Assembly: GCA_030411725.1 (NCBI GenBank)
Contig: MU839828.1
Location: 1,364,001 to 1,428,000 of the forward strand
Source: Echria macrotheca
Taxonomy: Eukaryota; Ascomycota; Sordariomycetes; Sordariales; Schizotheciaceae
Length of the DNA: 64,000 bases
Direction of reading: 5' to 3'
Below the pieces are notes generated by a model, which had not been told where the DNA came from, did no database searches, and worked only from the letters and a program-made list of their open reading frames with translations. Each line of letters starts with the position of its first letter. The first letter of the stretch is position 1. Both the position numbers and the translations under genes were made by a program. This document shows positions 12,240-23,206 of this stretch, piece after piece.

Positions 12240-13486
12240 GGTCACACCTTCAATCTTTGTCGTGTCTCTCTCGTTCTAGTTACGCGTAACAAATGTTATA
12301 TGGACGTCATCACGACCAAGCAACCAACACTGTTTCGCAATTATACTGTGTAGGTAGGTAGGTAGGTAGGTAGGGCGGGAAAAGAAAAACGAAAATCACC
12401 AAGATGTTTTGGCTTTCCGTCCCGGGAAAAAACCAACAACACTCAATTCCGACACAGTCAGAGAGTGATAATAGAAAAGAGAGAATAGAACAAAAAAAAG
12501 TGGAGAGCAGGAGAGAGAAAGAGAGAATGAATGAGTGAACCCGGGAGAGAATCCAGTCTCACACACCAGGGCTGACACCGACAGCAAGGGGAAAACAAAA
12601 CCTAAGCAATGCCGGGGGACAAGTCCATGAATGATCGTCAAGATTGGCAGAGCAGACGAGAGAGGGGAGAGAGAGAAAGGCAGGCGGCGGTCATCCCATG
12701 GAAGTTTTTACCCCTCTCCATCATTCCCTTCCTCTTCCCCTTCCTTCCTCTTTCCCTCTCCCATCCCGCCCAAAAAGCCCTACATCAGTACCAAAAAAAG
12801 GCAGAGTTCAAACGCACGGGACCATGTTTCAACCCTCGCTCACCAAGAACTTGTCGTCGTCGTCGTCAAAAGGTTAAGGCCAAAGGCCCCGCCCGGCACT
12901 TTCCTATTGGTCCATCGAATTTAACCCCGGACCCCCCTCCGGGGTTCCCTTGTCTGGATCGTGTCTCACATCTTGTCTTCAGGGGGGGACCGTGCCACTC
13001 GGCCTGCATGACGTTCGACGTCGAGAAGTCAGGAAGTACCACAAACAGTAAATCGGTACCTAGTTACTTGACAAAAAGTACCAGAGTTAATCTGTCATTG
13101 CCGGAATGATCTGTTGAATGTGGGAAATTTCTCATAAAAATAAGATGGGAGATTGAGTTCCCGGACACGCCAAAGCGAGGACTCATCTGCGGGTTGAAGG
13201 TTGGCCCAGAAGGGGATGCCAGCCGAGTTTCAACAGCACCCGTCTTCCAGAACATCGTACGGCCACCACTCGACAGATTTCCTGGGGCGCTGCAGATCAT
13301 CCGTGGCTCCATCCGTCAAGGCTGATACTGACCGGTCTCCCAGTTGGATCGTTCGAATTTTGGTTCTCACACGATCGGCATCCGACTATTCCTTTTGGGA
13401 GTAATCTCTAATTGCCCGGCTCAGCAGCATCTAAGTTCAAGTCTATACGTGCTCATACCCGCTTGTCACGGACCGCCCAGATTCAG
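12240..13486. promoter_or_regulatory. Upstream region of the DUF3433 gene; TAGG microsatellite
   Basis: Lies between the start of the DUF3433 gene (12239) and the stop of the glutaminyl-tRNA synthetase gene (13487), both on the minus strand. It holds a (TAGG)n microsatellite at 12351-12374 and purine-rich GAGA tracts around 12475-12530 and 12650-12680. C/T-rich tracts follow at 12710-12775. The 166-codon frame at 12609-13109 is low-complexity and not accepted as a gene. Confidence 0.5.
12351..12374. repeat. (TAGG)n microsatellite
   Basis: About six uninterrupted copies of the tetranucleotide TAGG, about 110 bp upstream of the DUF3433 start codon. The same unit occurs singly in the CTACCTAGGTAG-type motifs elsewhere in the window. 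Confidence 0.9.
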
Positions 13487-15650
13487 TTAACTCTTTTCCT
13501 TGTCCTCCTTCAGTGAGACTATCCGGTTGAGCACAATCTTGTCGTCTGTGGTATCCGAATCCATGGCCTACACATGTTAGTTAACAGAGCGAGGGTGCAT
13601 CCATCGAGAAACTTACAAAGTACGCCACCCGCATGGCCTGGAAACGGACCGACTCCGGCCCGCCCTTGCCAAGCTTGTCCTCGCCAGCAGCCTCCGGCCA
13701 AGGAGCCCGTTGTCTGACCTCGTCAAACCCAGATTCAATCCGGGCCTCCGGATACACAACTTCGCTCTCAGGATTCAGATCATTCAGATACCCACCCTCA
13801 GCCGACGCGGGGTTCTCCGACTTGAACAGCTGGTTATAAATGCGCACCTCGCACTTCCGCGACCCGGAGCCCTCGGCGCCAACCCATTGGATATAAGTCT
13901 TGGGCTTCTTGGTCTCCTTGTCGAAAACAGCACGGATCTCGGTCACCTTACCGGTGGCCTCATCCTTGGTAAAGGATGTCGCCTTGATGGGGTAAGGGGC
14001 GTTCAACAAGCCGACCGACTTCCCAGGCGCCAAACGGAAGTAATCCTTGCTGTCAACTTCCCGGAAATCTGACCGGTCAATGTAGACCGTCTTGGTAAAT
14101 TTGATGGTGTGGTCTCCCATTGCCGCGTTCTTGGGCGAGAAGGGCACCGTGACGTCGACCTCCTCGGCATCCTCAATCACCACCGGAACGGGGTCTAACA
14201 CCAACATCAACCGCGGCACTGTCCGTTCTAGATAGCGACGGATGGTTTGCTCGAACCGGGCAATCTGGATAATGCTGTTGTTGGTGGTAACTCCGAGCTC
14301 GTTGACAAACTCGAGAATGGCCCCAGGCGGCACACCTCTTCGTCGGACGGCGATCAACGTGTAAAGACGCGGATCGTCCCATCCCCTGACAATTTTTTTG
14401 TCTACGAGCTCCTTCAGCTTGCGCTTGGAGAGCACGGTCCCGGATATGCTGAGTCGGCCGTACTCGCGTTGCATGGGTTGGAACTCGACGAGTTGCTGGT
14501 TCAGCCATTCGTACGAGACCCTGCTGAGGAAGAATTCGGTTGTGCAGAGCGAGTGGGTGATGCCCTCAAAGCTATCGCAAAGACAGTGGGTAAAGTCGTA
14601 GGTAGGATAGATCTTCCACTTATCGCCGGTCCTGTGGTGAGGCTTGTCCAACACGCGGTATGCAGCGAGATCCCACATTTGGGGGTTGCCATCGGTAATC
14701 TAGACAGTCAGCAGATATCCGAAAGGACAGAAAAAGACATACATCTTGCTTCATGCGCAGAAAAGCTTCGCGCGGCTTGTACTTGCCGTCCCGCATGGCG
14801 CGGAACTCTGCCAGGTTGTATTCAGGAGTCTGGTCCGCATGTTTACACCGGTATCGTGGGCTAGCACCCTTTTCGCCTCCGCGTTGCTTTTTGATCTCCT
14901 CGTCTAGTCGCAGTTAGCTCCTGCCATCCATTCTCTCGAGAATCTCCAGGATACGCACCATCGCAATAGCAGACGTATGCCTTGCCAAGGTTGATCAGCT
15001 TCTCCGCCAGGTCGTACCTGAAACGTCAGCGCCTTCCTACACCCGAAATAATATTACATACAGCTTCTGAAAGTTATCCGACGAATATGTAATGGCATGA
15101 GGCGAGAACCCTAGCCAGCGCACCATGTCCTCGATCGCGGTAAAGTATATTTCCTCTTCGGCTTCGGGATTCGTATCGTCGTACCGCAGATAACTAATAA
15201 GTCAGCATCCTGCTTGTATCACACAGGGTAAACCTACCAGTTTCCGCCGTGGTACTTTGCGAACCCAAAGTTGACTGCAATTGCCTTGGCATGGCCAATG
15301 TGGAGGAACCCATTGGGCTCGGGGGGGAATCGCGTGACGACGGGCTTTACGGGGCGCTCATTGTAGACTTCGTTCAGGAAACCCTGCTTGAACATGGCCT
15401 GGGGATCCAGCGGAGTGTCCTCTGTCTTCTCCTTTGGCTTCTTGGGGGCAGTCTCTGTCGCGGCTGGCTTCGCCTCCTTGGCCTTGGCCTGAGATGCTTT
15501 CTTTGCGCGCTTTGCAAGTCGCTTCTTCAGTTCGCCCTTGGACACCCACTCGCCCGTCTCCTCGTCGAGTTGAAGCTTGGGCGCATTGTCGGCGGCCGCG
15601 CCTTCGTCGAGCTTGAGGTTCGCGGCCGCGTCTGTCACGGCGTCTGTCAT
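13487..15650 (-). CDS. GLN4: Glutaminyl-tRNA synthetase, cytosolic
   Basis: Model: complement(join(13487..13567,13617..14699,14743..14903,14959..15017,15062..15193,15238..15650)), 642 residues. The five introns are 43-55 bp with GT..AG ends, and all phases join. Function: charges tRNA-Gln with glutamine (EC 6.1.1.18). Class I signatures are visible: RFPPEPNGFLHIGHAKA with the HIGH box (about residues 105-121), CYLRYDDTNPEAEEEI, YPTYDFTHCLCDSFEGITHS, and VLSKRKL as the KMSKS-like loop. The string HSLCTTEF followed by SYEWL marks GlnRS rather than GluRS. The anticodon-binding beta-barrels end in VAYFAMDSD...NRIVSLKED. The yeast enzyme is about 809 residues with an N-terminal appended domain; here only a Lys/Ala-rich ~90-residue extension precedes the core. 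The last exon encodes just 26 residues. Confidence 0.95.
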
Positions 15651-16559
15651 GTTGAGCAGGTGGCAACGGAAAAAGCGCGGAAAGAGGTGTTTGAGGTGGA
15701 ATTCGAATCGAAAATAACGGCGTCCGGGCTGTCGAGAAGAGAATCAAGGGAGGGATTCGGGTCGCATGCGATGTCGGATGAGTCAAGCTCTTCGGGCAGA
15801 ATTGGCTGGAGGGGCACAGAACGGCTTGGAGGGGTCGCAAAAAGGGCCGTGCAACGCTGGTCGTCTCAAGTTTGCGATAAGAGATAAGGATTACTTTATG
15901 CGGCAGGGGTCTCGGCGGAGCCAGAGCTCCAACGTCATCGTTCGAGAGACGAGATGAACCGGTTGAAGCTTCTTGGGATACAGTGAATGTGTCCAGAGAC
16001 AGGTTGATCGTGTTTCAATTGGCAAAAATCATGCAGGTGACTCAGTGTAGTAGAGTTTGTTTCTTTGAGCCATCACGTAACGGGGAAGGCTGACATCTTT
16101 TACCATCGGAGATGTAGAAGACGAGCCCCAGAGAGAAGATGTCAATCGCACGTGTGACGCGGCGAGGGTTAGGCCCGAGAAGTTCCGCTCCCTGAACACC
16201 CGAGCCCGAAGCGCTGTGCAGACTGGAGTTGGGATCAAGCGTCATCGAGTTAGCACCTGGCACATCTCATATCTGTAGTTTTACAGCAGTGAGCAGCCTC
16301 AAGAAGCAAGCTCTGGATACTTCCAAGCTATTTGCGCGCAACTGTGCGAGTGTTGCTAGGCAGTTACCAAACAAAGCCTCGCCGGTTGCGGCTTCCAGTA
16401 ATCAGTGGAGGGGCAGTTCCCGCCCCGCATTCATATCCTCTGCCCAACCCTCAGGAGGCAACTTCTCTTTTTAGTCAACGCCCGTGGGGAACAGCAGAGC
16501 TTGTGACTTTCTCCAAGCCTACATAAGAAGCCTCAACTTCCCCTCTCAGTTGAACTCGG
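15651..16559. promoter_or_regulatory. Shared upstream region of GLN4 and the macrodomain gene
   Basis: Divergent intergenic region between start codons at 15650 (-) and 16560 (+). No TATA box, RNA gene or conserved ORF is recognised. Short frames on both strands lack any motif. Confidence 0.5.
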
Positions 16560-17445
16560 ATGTATTCGAGAGCATCGCAATTGTCTCGCACGGCACAGTC
16601 ACTTTCTCGTCTCATCCACAGCCTATCTCCCCCACCAGCGCAAGCACTCACGAATACTTGCAACGCCCTCTACCAGATTCCAATCCGTCGAGGATCACGA
16701 GCCGCCAAAATGTCGGATATAGTCCTCCCTGACGAAGTCCCCAGCATCGCCCAGCTCTACCGCGAGGGCACACTGAAGGCGGCGCCGGACGGGACCAACC
16801 CACCCGCGACGCAGATCGGCCCCAAGGAGCGTCCCGAACCGTCAGACGAGCTTAACAACGTGGTAGCCCTGTTCATGGGCGACATCACGACGCTAGGCGT
16901 GGGTGCTGCGGTCAATGCGGCCAACAAACGATTGCGCGGCGGAGGGGGCGTCGACGGCGCATTCCACCGTGCTGCGGGCCCGGAATTGCTGAAGGAGTGT
17001 GAAAAGCATAGCGGCTGCCCGACTGGCGACGTTGTCATGACGCTGAGTTTCGACATGCCCTGCAGTAAGATCATCCATACCGTCGGGCCTGTCTACCATT
17101 CCTACCCGAAAGACGAGGCGGAGCGCCTTCTCGCTTCCTGCTATACCAAGAGCCTACAACTGGCTGCTAAGACTGGGCTGCGAAGTATCGCGTTTCCGGC
17201 ACTCAGCACCGGCATCTTCGGCTATCCCAACAGGGATGGCGCAGCAGTGGCGTTGAGTGCAACACGCCAATTCCTAACGGGCGAGGGGAAGGGCACCATG
17301 GACAAGGTGATTTTCACGGTGTTTCTTGATAAAGGCAAAGACGAAAAGGCCTACAAGGAGCTGATCCCGTAAGTTGTCTGGTAACTGTCTCTGAGTCTGA
17401 CTAATGAATGCTAGGCTCTTCTTCCCTCCTGTCGTCCAAGACTAG
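16560..17445 (+). CDS. Macrodomain ADP-ribose hydrolase (MacroD-type)
   Basis: Model: join(16560..17368,17415..17445), 279 residues from the first ATG, or 229 from the second ATG at 16710, which has a CCAAAATG context. The 46-bp intron (GTAAGT..CTAG, branch CTAAT) removes a stop codon and adds a C-terminus LFFPPVVQD, typical of the family. The macrodomain shows GDIT, NAANKRLRGGGGVDGAFHRA and ALSTGIFGYPNRDGA. These are the ADP-ribose-binding and catalytic loops of the MacroD class, which removes mono-ADP-ribose from acidic residues and hydrolyses O-acetyl-ADP-ribose. Residues 1-50 of the long form contain no Asp or Glu and several Arg and Ser, as in mitochondrial presequences. Both starts may be used, giving mitochondrial and cytosolic/nuclear forms; the conservative model is the short form. 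Shares a promoter region with GLN4. Confidence 0.85.
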
Positions 17446-18805
17446 CTGGCTGGGAAAGTAGCCAGGCAATGACCACGAAAGAGCTATGGTTTGGTATTGG
17501 AGATTCATGATAGGCATGGTTTGGGGGGTGTTATGAAGCAGTAGCTCAGTGGTGGGATAAGATATGGAAACAGAGCAAGAGGTCGTCATTTTGGAGCATC
17601 TCGGAAGAACCTGGGTCAAGGTAATCGTAGACTCGCTCAGGGGTTATCAAGAGAGGAATATATGTATTGTATTTGTTATCGACGAGCATAACCGCAAGTG
17701 CCCAGAATATGTGTAGTGAAGACGCCGAACTTGTAACTCAGGTACGGCGAGGTAAACCCGGTGTTTTATGCTACGAAACAGGCTTTCCGTGTTTTATTGA
17801 CGTTGCTCTCCTCCGCGGTGATTCGCTTCGAGCAAATGAGAAGCTGAGAAGTCTTGTTGATCGGTCGAGGCTGACCGGGTCACTGTCCTGTCTCAAATGA
17901 GTGTGCAGGGTGGGCTGAACAGCAACACCAAAGACCGCCCGCAAGAATAAATACCTAACTGGAGGAAAGAAAAAACTCAACTCCCCGACTTTTTCTGTCG
18001 TTTTCCCCATGTATTCGACATTTCCAGTGGCGTACTAGTAGACTAATTGCCTACCTAGGTAGACATGCTCCCAGCTCGGTACGGTAGGTCGGCGACCCCT
18101 GAGGCAAGTAAACAAAGTTGACACAGTTCTCAGGGGCTGGATTTTCCCGAACGAGACCCACCCGCCCACCCACTCACTATGAGACTCAGGAGACCCCTCC
18201 ACCCCGTTTACATACATACACTCTGAAGATACACACCACGCCACACACCGAATCATCGTGCTATAGCTCTATCAAGAGCCAAGAGAACTTTCTCGATGTA
18301 CTTATTATGGAAAAAGTCTTATTCAACTGAGCCGTAGTCCCCACCCATACAGCAAACACCACCCTGAGAATTCATGCAACGTGACTAGTCCAGTATCGCG
18401 CGACTCAGCAAGACTACCTAGACTAAAATAAACCACCACGCAACCAGAGAACAACCAATCAAAAATGCCAGTGAACATGTCACGAAACCACACCGAGGAT
18501 ATTACACAACACTTCCGACACCCCCACACAATGTTGGCATCACACCTGGAAATTACCTTATCTACCCTTCGTCACCCTGCCCCATCGAAACAAGATAGAG
18601 AAACATGACGTGAATAAACATGATACATAAAACTCCCAGACCAAATATACAAACCACTTATACAAATAACTCGAACCACTCCCCAGAAAATGTACAAAAA
18701 AAGACCAGTACAAAAACCCCAGCACCAACTCCCCCCATGCTTTAGCACACAAACGGGTACCTAATCCCTCCCAAGTCTCAAGTCTGAAGCCTCAACTCTC
18801 AACCC
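17446..18805. other. Intergenic between convergent genes; nothing recognised
   Basis: Lies between two gene 3' ends. A CTACCTAGGTAG palindrome occurs at 18052-18063. Positions 18350-18760 are A/C-rich with no coding signal. No RNA gene seen. Confidence 0.5.
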
Positions 18806-21800
18806 TCAAGGCGCCGGTCCCGGCCCCGGCACCTGCAACCCCGCCCCTGTCCCTGTCATCCGCCTCTTCCCCCCAGTCGGCGCCCCAGTCGACCCCCCAG
18901 GCGAAAGGGACCGTCCCCTCTTTCCACCCTGCTGTCCCTGCTGTCCCTGCTGTCCCTGCTGCTGCTGCGGAACCATAGGCTGAGGCGGCTGATACCCCCG
19001 CGGTCCCTGCTGACCCTGCCGTCCCGGCGTCCCCGGCGTTCCCTGGCCCGGCTGAGGCGGCGTATACCCCGTCCCCATGAACGCGTACGACATCTGCGCC
19101 CGGGGCGGCGACGGCGTCTGCCGCTGCGTCTGCCGCTGTGGCGTCCGTGGCTGCTGTGTCCCCGTCCCCATTCCCCTCCCCGCTCCCCAGCCCGGTCCCG
19201 GTCCCACGCCCGAGAATACAGATGACCCCCGTCCTGCACTCTGCGGTGGAGGGGCCGGTTGTACGACTTGAGGCGGTTGGTACTGGGCTGCCAGGGCTTG
19301 CATGGCCGCTGGGACTTGGCCTTGTTGTCCTGCTGTTACTATTCCCCGTCGTCAGATCAGCAGGGAGATAAAAGGGAGACGGAGATGAAAATGGGAAAAC
19401 TTACCAGGTGGTGTAAAAGACATCCCCAGCTGCTGCAGCACCGCCTGGCTCATCCCGACCTGTCCCCCGGGGGGTGGATTCACACCGCCCACGGGCGGCT
19501 GTATCGGCTGGTACACCGGCGTCGGGTTGACCAGGGCCGGCGGCGAGGGCGTGATGGGTGGGGGTGGCGGCGCCGGCGTGTTCGCCAGCCGGTGGGCGAA
19601 CTCGCGGACAATCTGTGCGACGGGCGGCAGCAGGTGCGGCAGCTCGTTGTTGGCCATCTTCTCGATCAATTTGGACCGCTGGAGATAGTGGCCCGGCGCG
19701 ACGTAGGCAAACGCGAGCGGCCCCTTGAACGTCCCCGCGAGCCCCTGGCCCAGGTACGTGCTGACGTCCTCGAGGTGGCCCAGGTCGACCTTGAGGCGCG
19801 AGAGCATCATGTTGGCCGTGTCGATGGTCGACTGCGAATGATTCCCCAGGATCGTATTCGCGTCCGAGATGCGCATCTCGAGCATCGCGATGGCCTGTTT
19901 GACCGCCGGCACGAACTGCTGGTCGATGCGCTTCTGCGACTCGGTTGCATAGGGGTCGAGCAACCCCTTGCGCGAGGCCAGCGGCGTCTTGAGGTACTCC
20001 ACGCACCAGTGCTGGAACCAGTGGACCTGGTCCGCCAGGAAAAGATGCAACTTCTGCAGCTTGAGCATGTACTTGTCCATCGCCTTGCCTCTCTCCATGT
20101 CCAGATTGAGGACGTACGAGTCGAACGTGGGAAACGGCGGCAGGGCGCCGGCGGTCCCGGCCTGCCACCCCGGCAGCCGCGCGGCGTTGATATTGTCCAT
20201 ATCGGCCTGGGTCGGGTTGATCATGGCGACGAGCGCCGCGTGCAGGCCGGTCGATGCGTCGATGGCCGAGTTGGCGCGCAGCGTGAGCCGGCGCGAGTCG
20301 TGCTTCCACACGCGTGACTCGTCCTTCCACCGCACTGCCACCGCCGTCGGCCGTATCTCGTCGATCATGCGCTCTTCCAAATAAGTCGAGAGGACGGACT
20401 GGCGCAGCACGTTCAACTTGTAGAGGGCGTACACCATCCACTCGGTGAGGAACTTGCCGAAACGACGACAGACGTCGCGGTCGCGGTAGTTACCTCGACG
20501 CACGGTGCGGTAGGTCGGCTGGTTGGCCGCCAAACGCAACGATACAGAGCCGAACTTGGGCATCTCCACGTCCCAAAAGTCCTGGCGGAACAGCCGGCCG
20601 GGCTCGGCGATGGGCAGCAGCGAGAGCCTCTCCTCTTGCCGGGCCCGGGGCGTCCTGAGCATGACCTCCTTCTGGCTGGCGGCCTTCCTCTTTGCTCTCG
20701 CCTTCGCATTGTGTGTCTGGAGGTGATAGGTCGGCCAGTCAATGAGGGCTACATCCATCGTCCAGCACTTGAACATCGGCCAGGAGTAAGTGTTGCCCCC
20801 CAGCACGTTGAGGGCCGCCGTGGCCGAGCCGCCCCAGATCTGGTTCTCGAATGCCTCGCCGAGCTCGGCCCGGTACTCGTTTCGGAAGAAGGGCTCCTGC
20901 CACTCAGCGGGGAAGTACTTGGTCCCGAAGTCAGTAATGGCGTCCAGCTGGGCCGCGTCCAGCCCGGTGAGCAGCGGGTGGCCGACGCTCTGGAGCTTTT
21001 GGGTTTCGGCAAATACCAAGTACGCCGCCTTATTCGCGGCGTGGCCCAGCTCATGCAACAAAATCGAGGCGACCCAGTACGAGCAGACCAGCTTCTCGGC
21101 CGGCGTGTATTGCGGCACCAGCAGCGGCCAGAACGCCTCGGCCGCGATAATGACCGTGATGGAGTCCTCCATGCCGCCATACGGCGACGACCGTGGAATC
21201 GTAGTAGTCTCGCCGTAGCGAAATGTCGTCTGGTCTCCGTCGAGTTCGTAATAGCCCGATATCACCTGGAGCTCGAGCCGGTCCCGGAGCATTTCCCTCA
21301 CGGCATGCTGGTAGTTGAAGCCGCTGTCTTCCAGCGCCTTCTTGATCGGCTCGGGAAACAAGTCGGGCCCGTCCCAGAGCGCCGTCAGGCTGTACGACCG
21401 GTTGGGGTCGGGATCTCTCTTGGAGCTGATGGTGCGCCGCTGCATCACATTCAGCAGCGCGAGCCAGCACGGGTGGCCCGCTTGCAACACGCGCGTCACG
21501 AGCTGGAGCGCCGGCTGCATGGCCTCCCAGAGCACGTCGTCCTCCTTGGGGCTGTATTCGCCCATAACCCCGTCAAACTCGTAGACCACCCTTGCGCTTG
21601 CTTCCTCATCGCCCCTGTCGAGGGTCGACACCCACCGATCCCGGTTGACGTACCTACCCGAGTGTCAGCTCCAACACATCCAACCCGTTGGCCCGGGACA
21701 CAAACTCGTGCAGGGGGCCGGTGAGATCGGAGGGCGCCAGCGCGTTGGGATCCAGCGAGTGGAATCCGTGCTGGAGGCGCTGCACATGGCCGTCAGATAC

Positions 21801-22591
21801 ATGGCTCACAAAACAGCCAAGGATAAAATCCTCACCTCGTCCGTCGTCATACTGCCGAGGAAAAAGCGCTGGTAGTTCTTGTCGTCCTCGATCGTCTGAA
21901 TCAGCTTGATCATGGCCGTGGCCGTCGCGAACGCCGCGTTGTTGGGCGGCACCTTGGACAGGTAGCCCATCAGATTGCCCATGCCCCCGATCTTGCTGCT
22001 CTCAGCCACGAGGTCTTGGTAGTTGACATAGCTCTTGTTGCCCGTCGGCGTCCACGCGTTGGTTCGCCCAATGCGCACCGTCCGCGTGTCCGACGGCTCA
22101 GGCGAGCACCTCGACCGCCCCTCGACCGTGGCGTCCGGGTTTATGCCATACCGCTGCGCATACGGAGTCGGCTTCTTCGCGCCGTCTCCCACCTTCACTG
22201 CCGGACGTAGGCTCTGGGTGACGTCTCGGCGAGGTACCTTGGTATCAACCCCGTTGATCTTGACCGTGAAGGTCTTGTCTTCCCAGTCCGGGTCCGTCCA
22301 CTCGGGGACGTACATGATGTAGTCGAACTGGCCCTTGTTGTTCTGCGTCTTGTTGACTTGGGGGTCCCATTTGGTGCCGGCTCCCGGGTATATAAATGAT
22401 ACCGTTACACCGTTGTAGTCTTCCTTCAGATCCTTCGCCAGGCCGTTGGCCTCCGTCCAATCAAATACAAACGGCGTCCCTGGGTACTTGTCCGGGTCGA
22501 AGTCGCTTTCCTCGCTGTCCGACGTAACAGAATTCCCCTGCTGCATCGACGCCCCGCTGTCGCTGTCCTCTGAATCGTATTTCGGAGCCAT
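18806..22591 (-). CDS. Large HExxH putative metallopeptidase, unknown family
   Basis: Model: complement(join(18806..19338,19405..21653,21706..21779,21836..22591)), 1203 residues. Introns are 56 bp (GTGAGG..CAG), 52 bp (GTTTGT, branch GCTGAC, TAG) and 66 bp (GTAAGT, branch CTGAT/CTGAC, TAG). The N-terminus is acidic (SEDSDSGAS, SDSEESDFDPD). Near residue 476 lies SILLHELGHAANKAAYL, a zinc-binding HExxH helix. About 60 residues later YRAELGEAFENQIWGG offers a glutamate that could be the third ligand, as in gluzincins. Neither a signal peptide nor a membrane segment is visible. The last ~230 residues are Pro/Gly/Gln-rich, with basic clusters (GGKRGRSLSPGG, GGKRRM) that could be nuclear signals. 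I do not recognise the family. Peptidase activity is inferred only from the HExxH geometry. The second intron is the least certain junction. Confidence 0.75.
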
Positions 22592-23206
22592 CGTGTCTGT
22601 TCAGTAGCCAATACCATCCAGCCAGGCCCTTGCTCCCCAGCGCCGGCTACTATCAACGCCCTTTTGATATGTACGCGCGAGGTCAACAAAGGATTACATA
22701 TGTCCAAGGCCGCCCTAGACCAAAGCCAGCCCGACCGTTTCCGGCCGACGAGGGATAAAGAGGCTATAAATGGCAATGAACTACTACCAAACAATGCCCA
22801 GTCTGAAAAACATGTGTTGGCTTCACTCACTTAGACGGCCACCAGCCTGCAACGATCAAACATGTCTAATGATCTATAGTGTCCTCTATTCTCTAGAACC
22901 ACTCTTGATCCTTCCGCTTGGTATCTATCTCCCCCTCGTCCAGCCAATGGACACACTTGGACCGACCATCCGAGGGTCTCCAGTCCTTGGACAGCCCGGT
23001 CCATCCCACTGGCAATCGCAGATACGCATATCGTACGTGACAGACGGTCCTCGAGAGAAATTAGGAATATCATAACAAAGGAAATTGAGACGTGAACCAC
23101 AAGGCCGAACCATGCATGCAACCAGACCCGAAAAGCAACTTTTGATATCCGCGAAAAAGGAAACAGGCGTCCAAACGTCAACTCGACCGGGTTAAAAACC
23201 GGGCGA
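22592..23206. other. Intergenic between two minus-strand genes
   Basis: Contains the promoter of the HExxH gene and the 3' flank of the eEF3 gene. No further gene or RNA is recognised. Confidence 0.5.

Noticed and set aside
12609..13109. 166-codon plus-strand frame
   Set aside because: Low-complexity Ser/Pro/Arg sequence in promoter-type DNA with no motif.
20636..21724. 362-codon plus-strand frame, and another at 19259-20317
   Set aside because: Antisense to the HExxH protein gene, whose exons join in phase; no domain seen.
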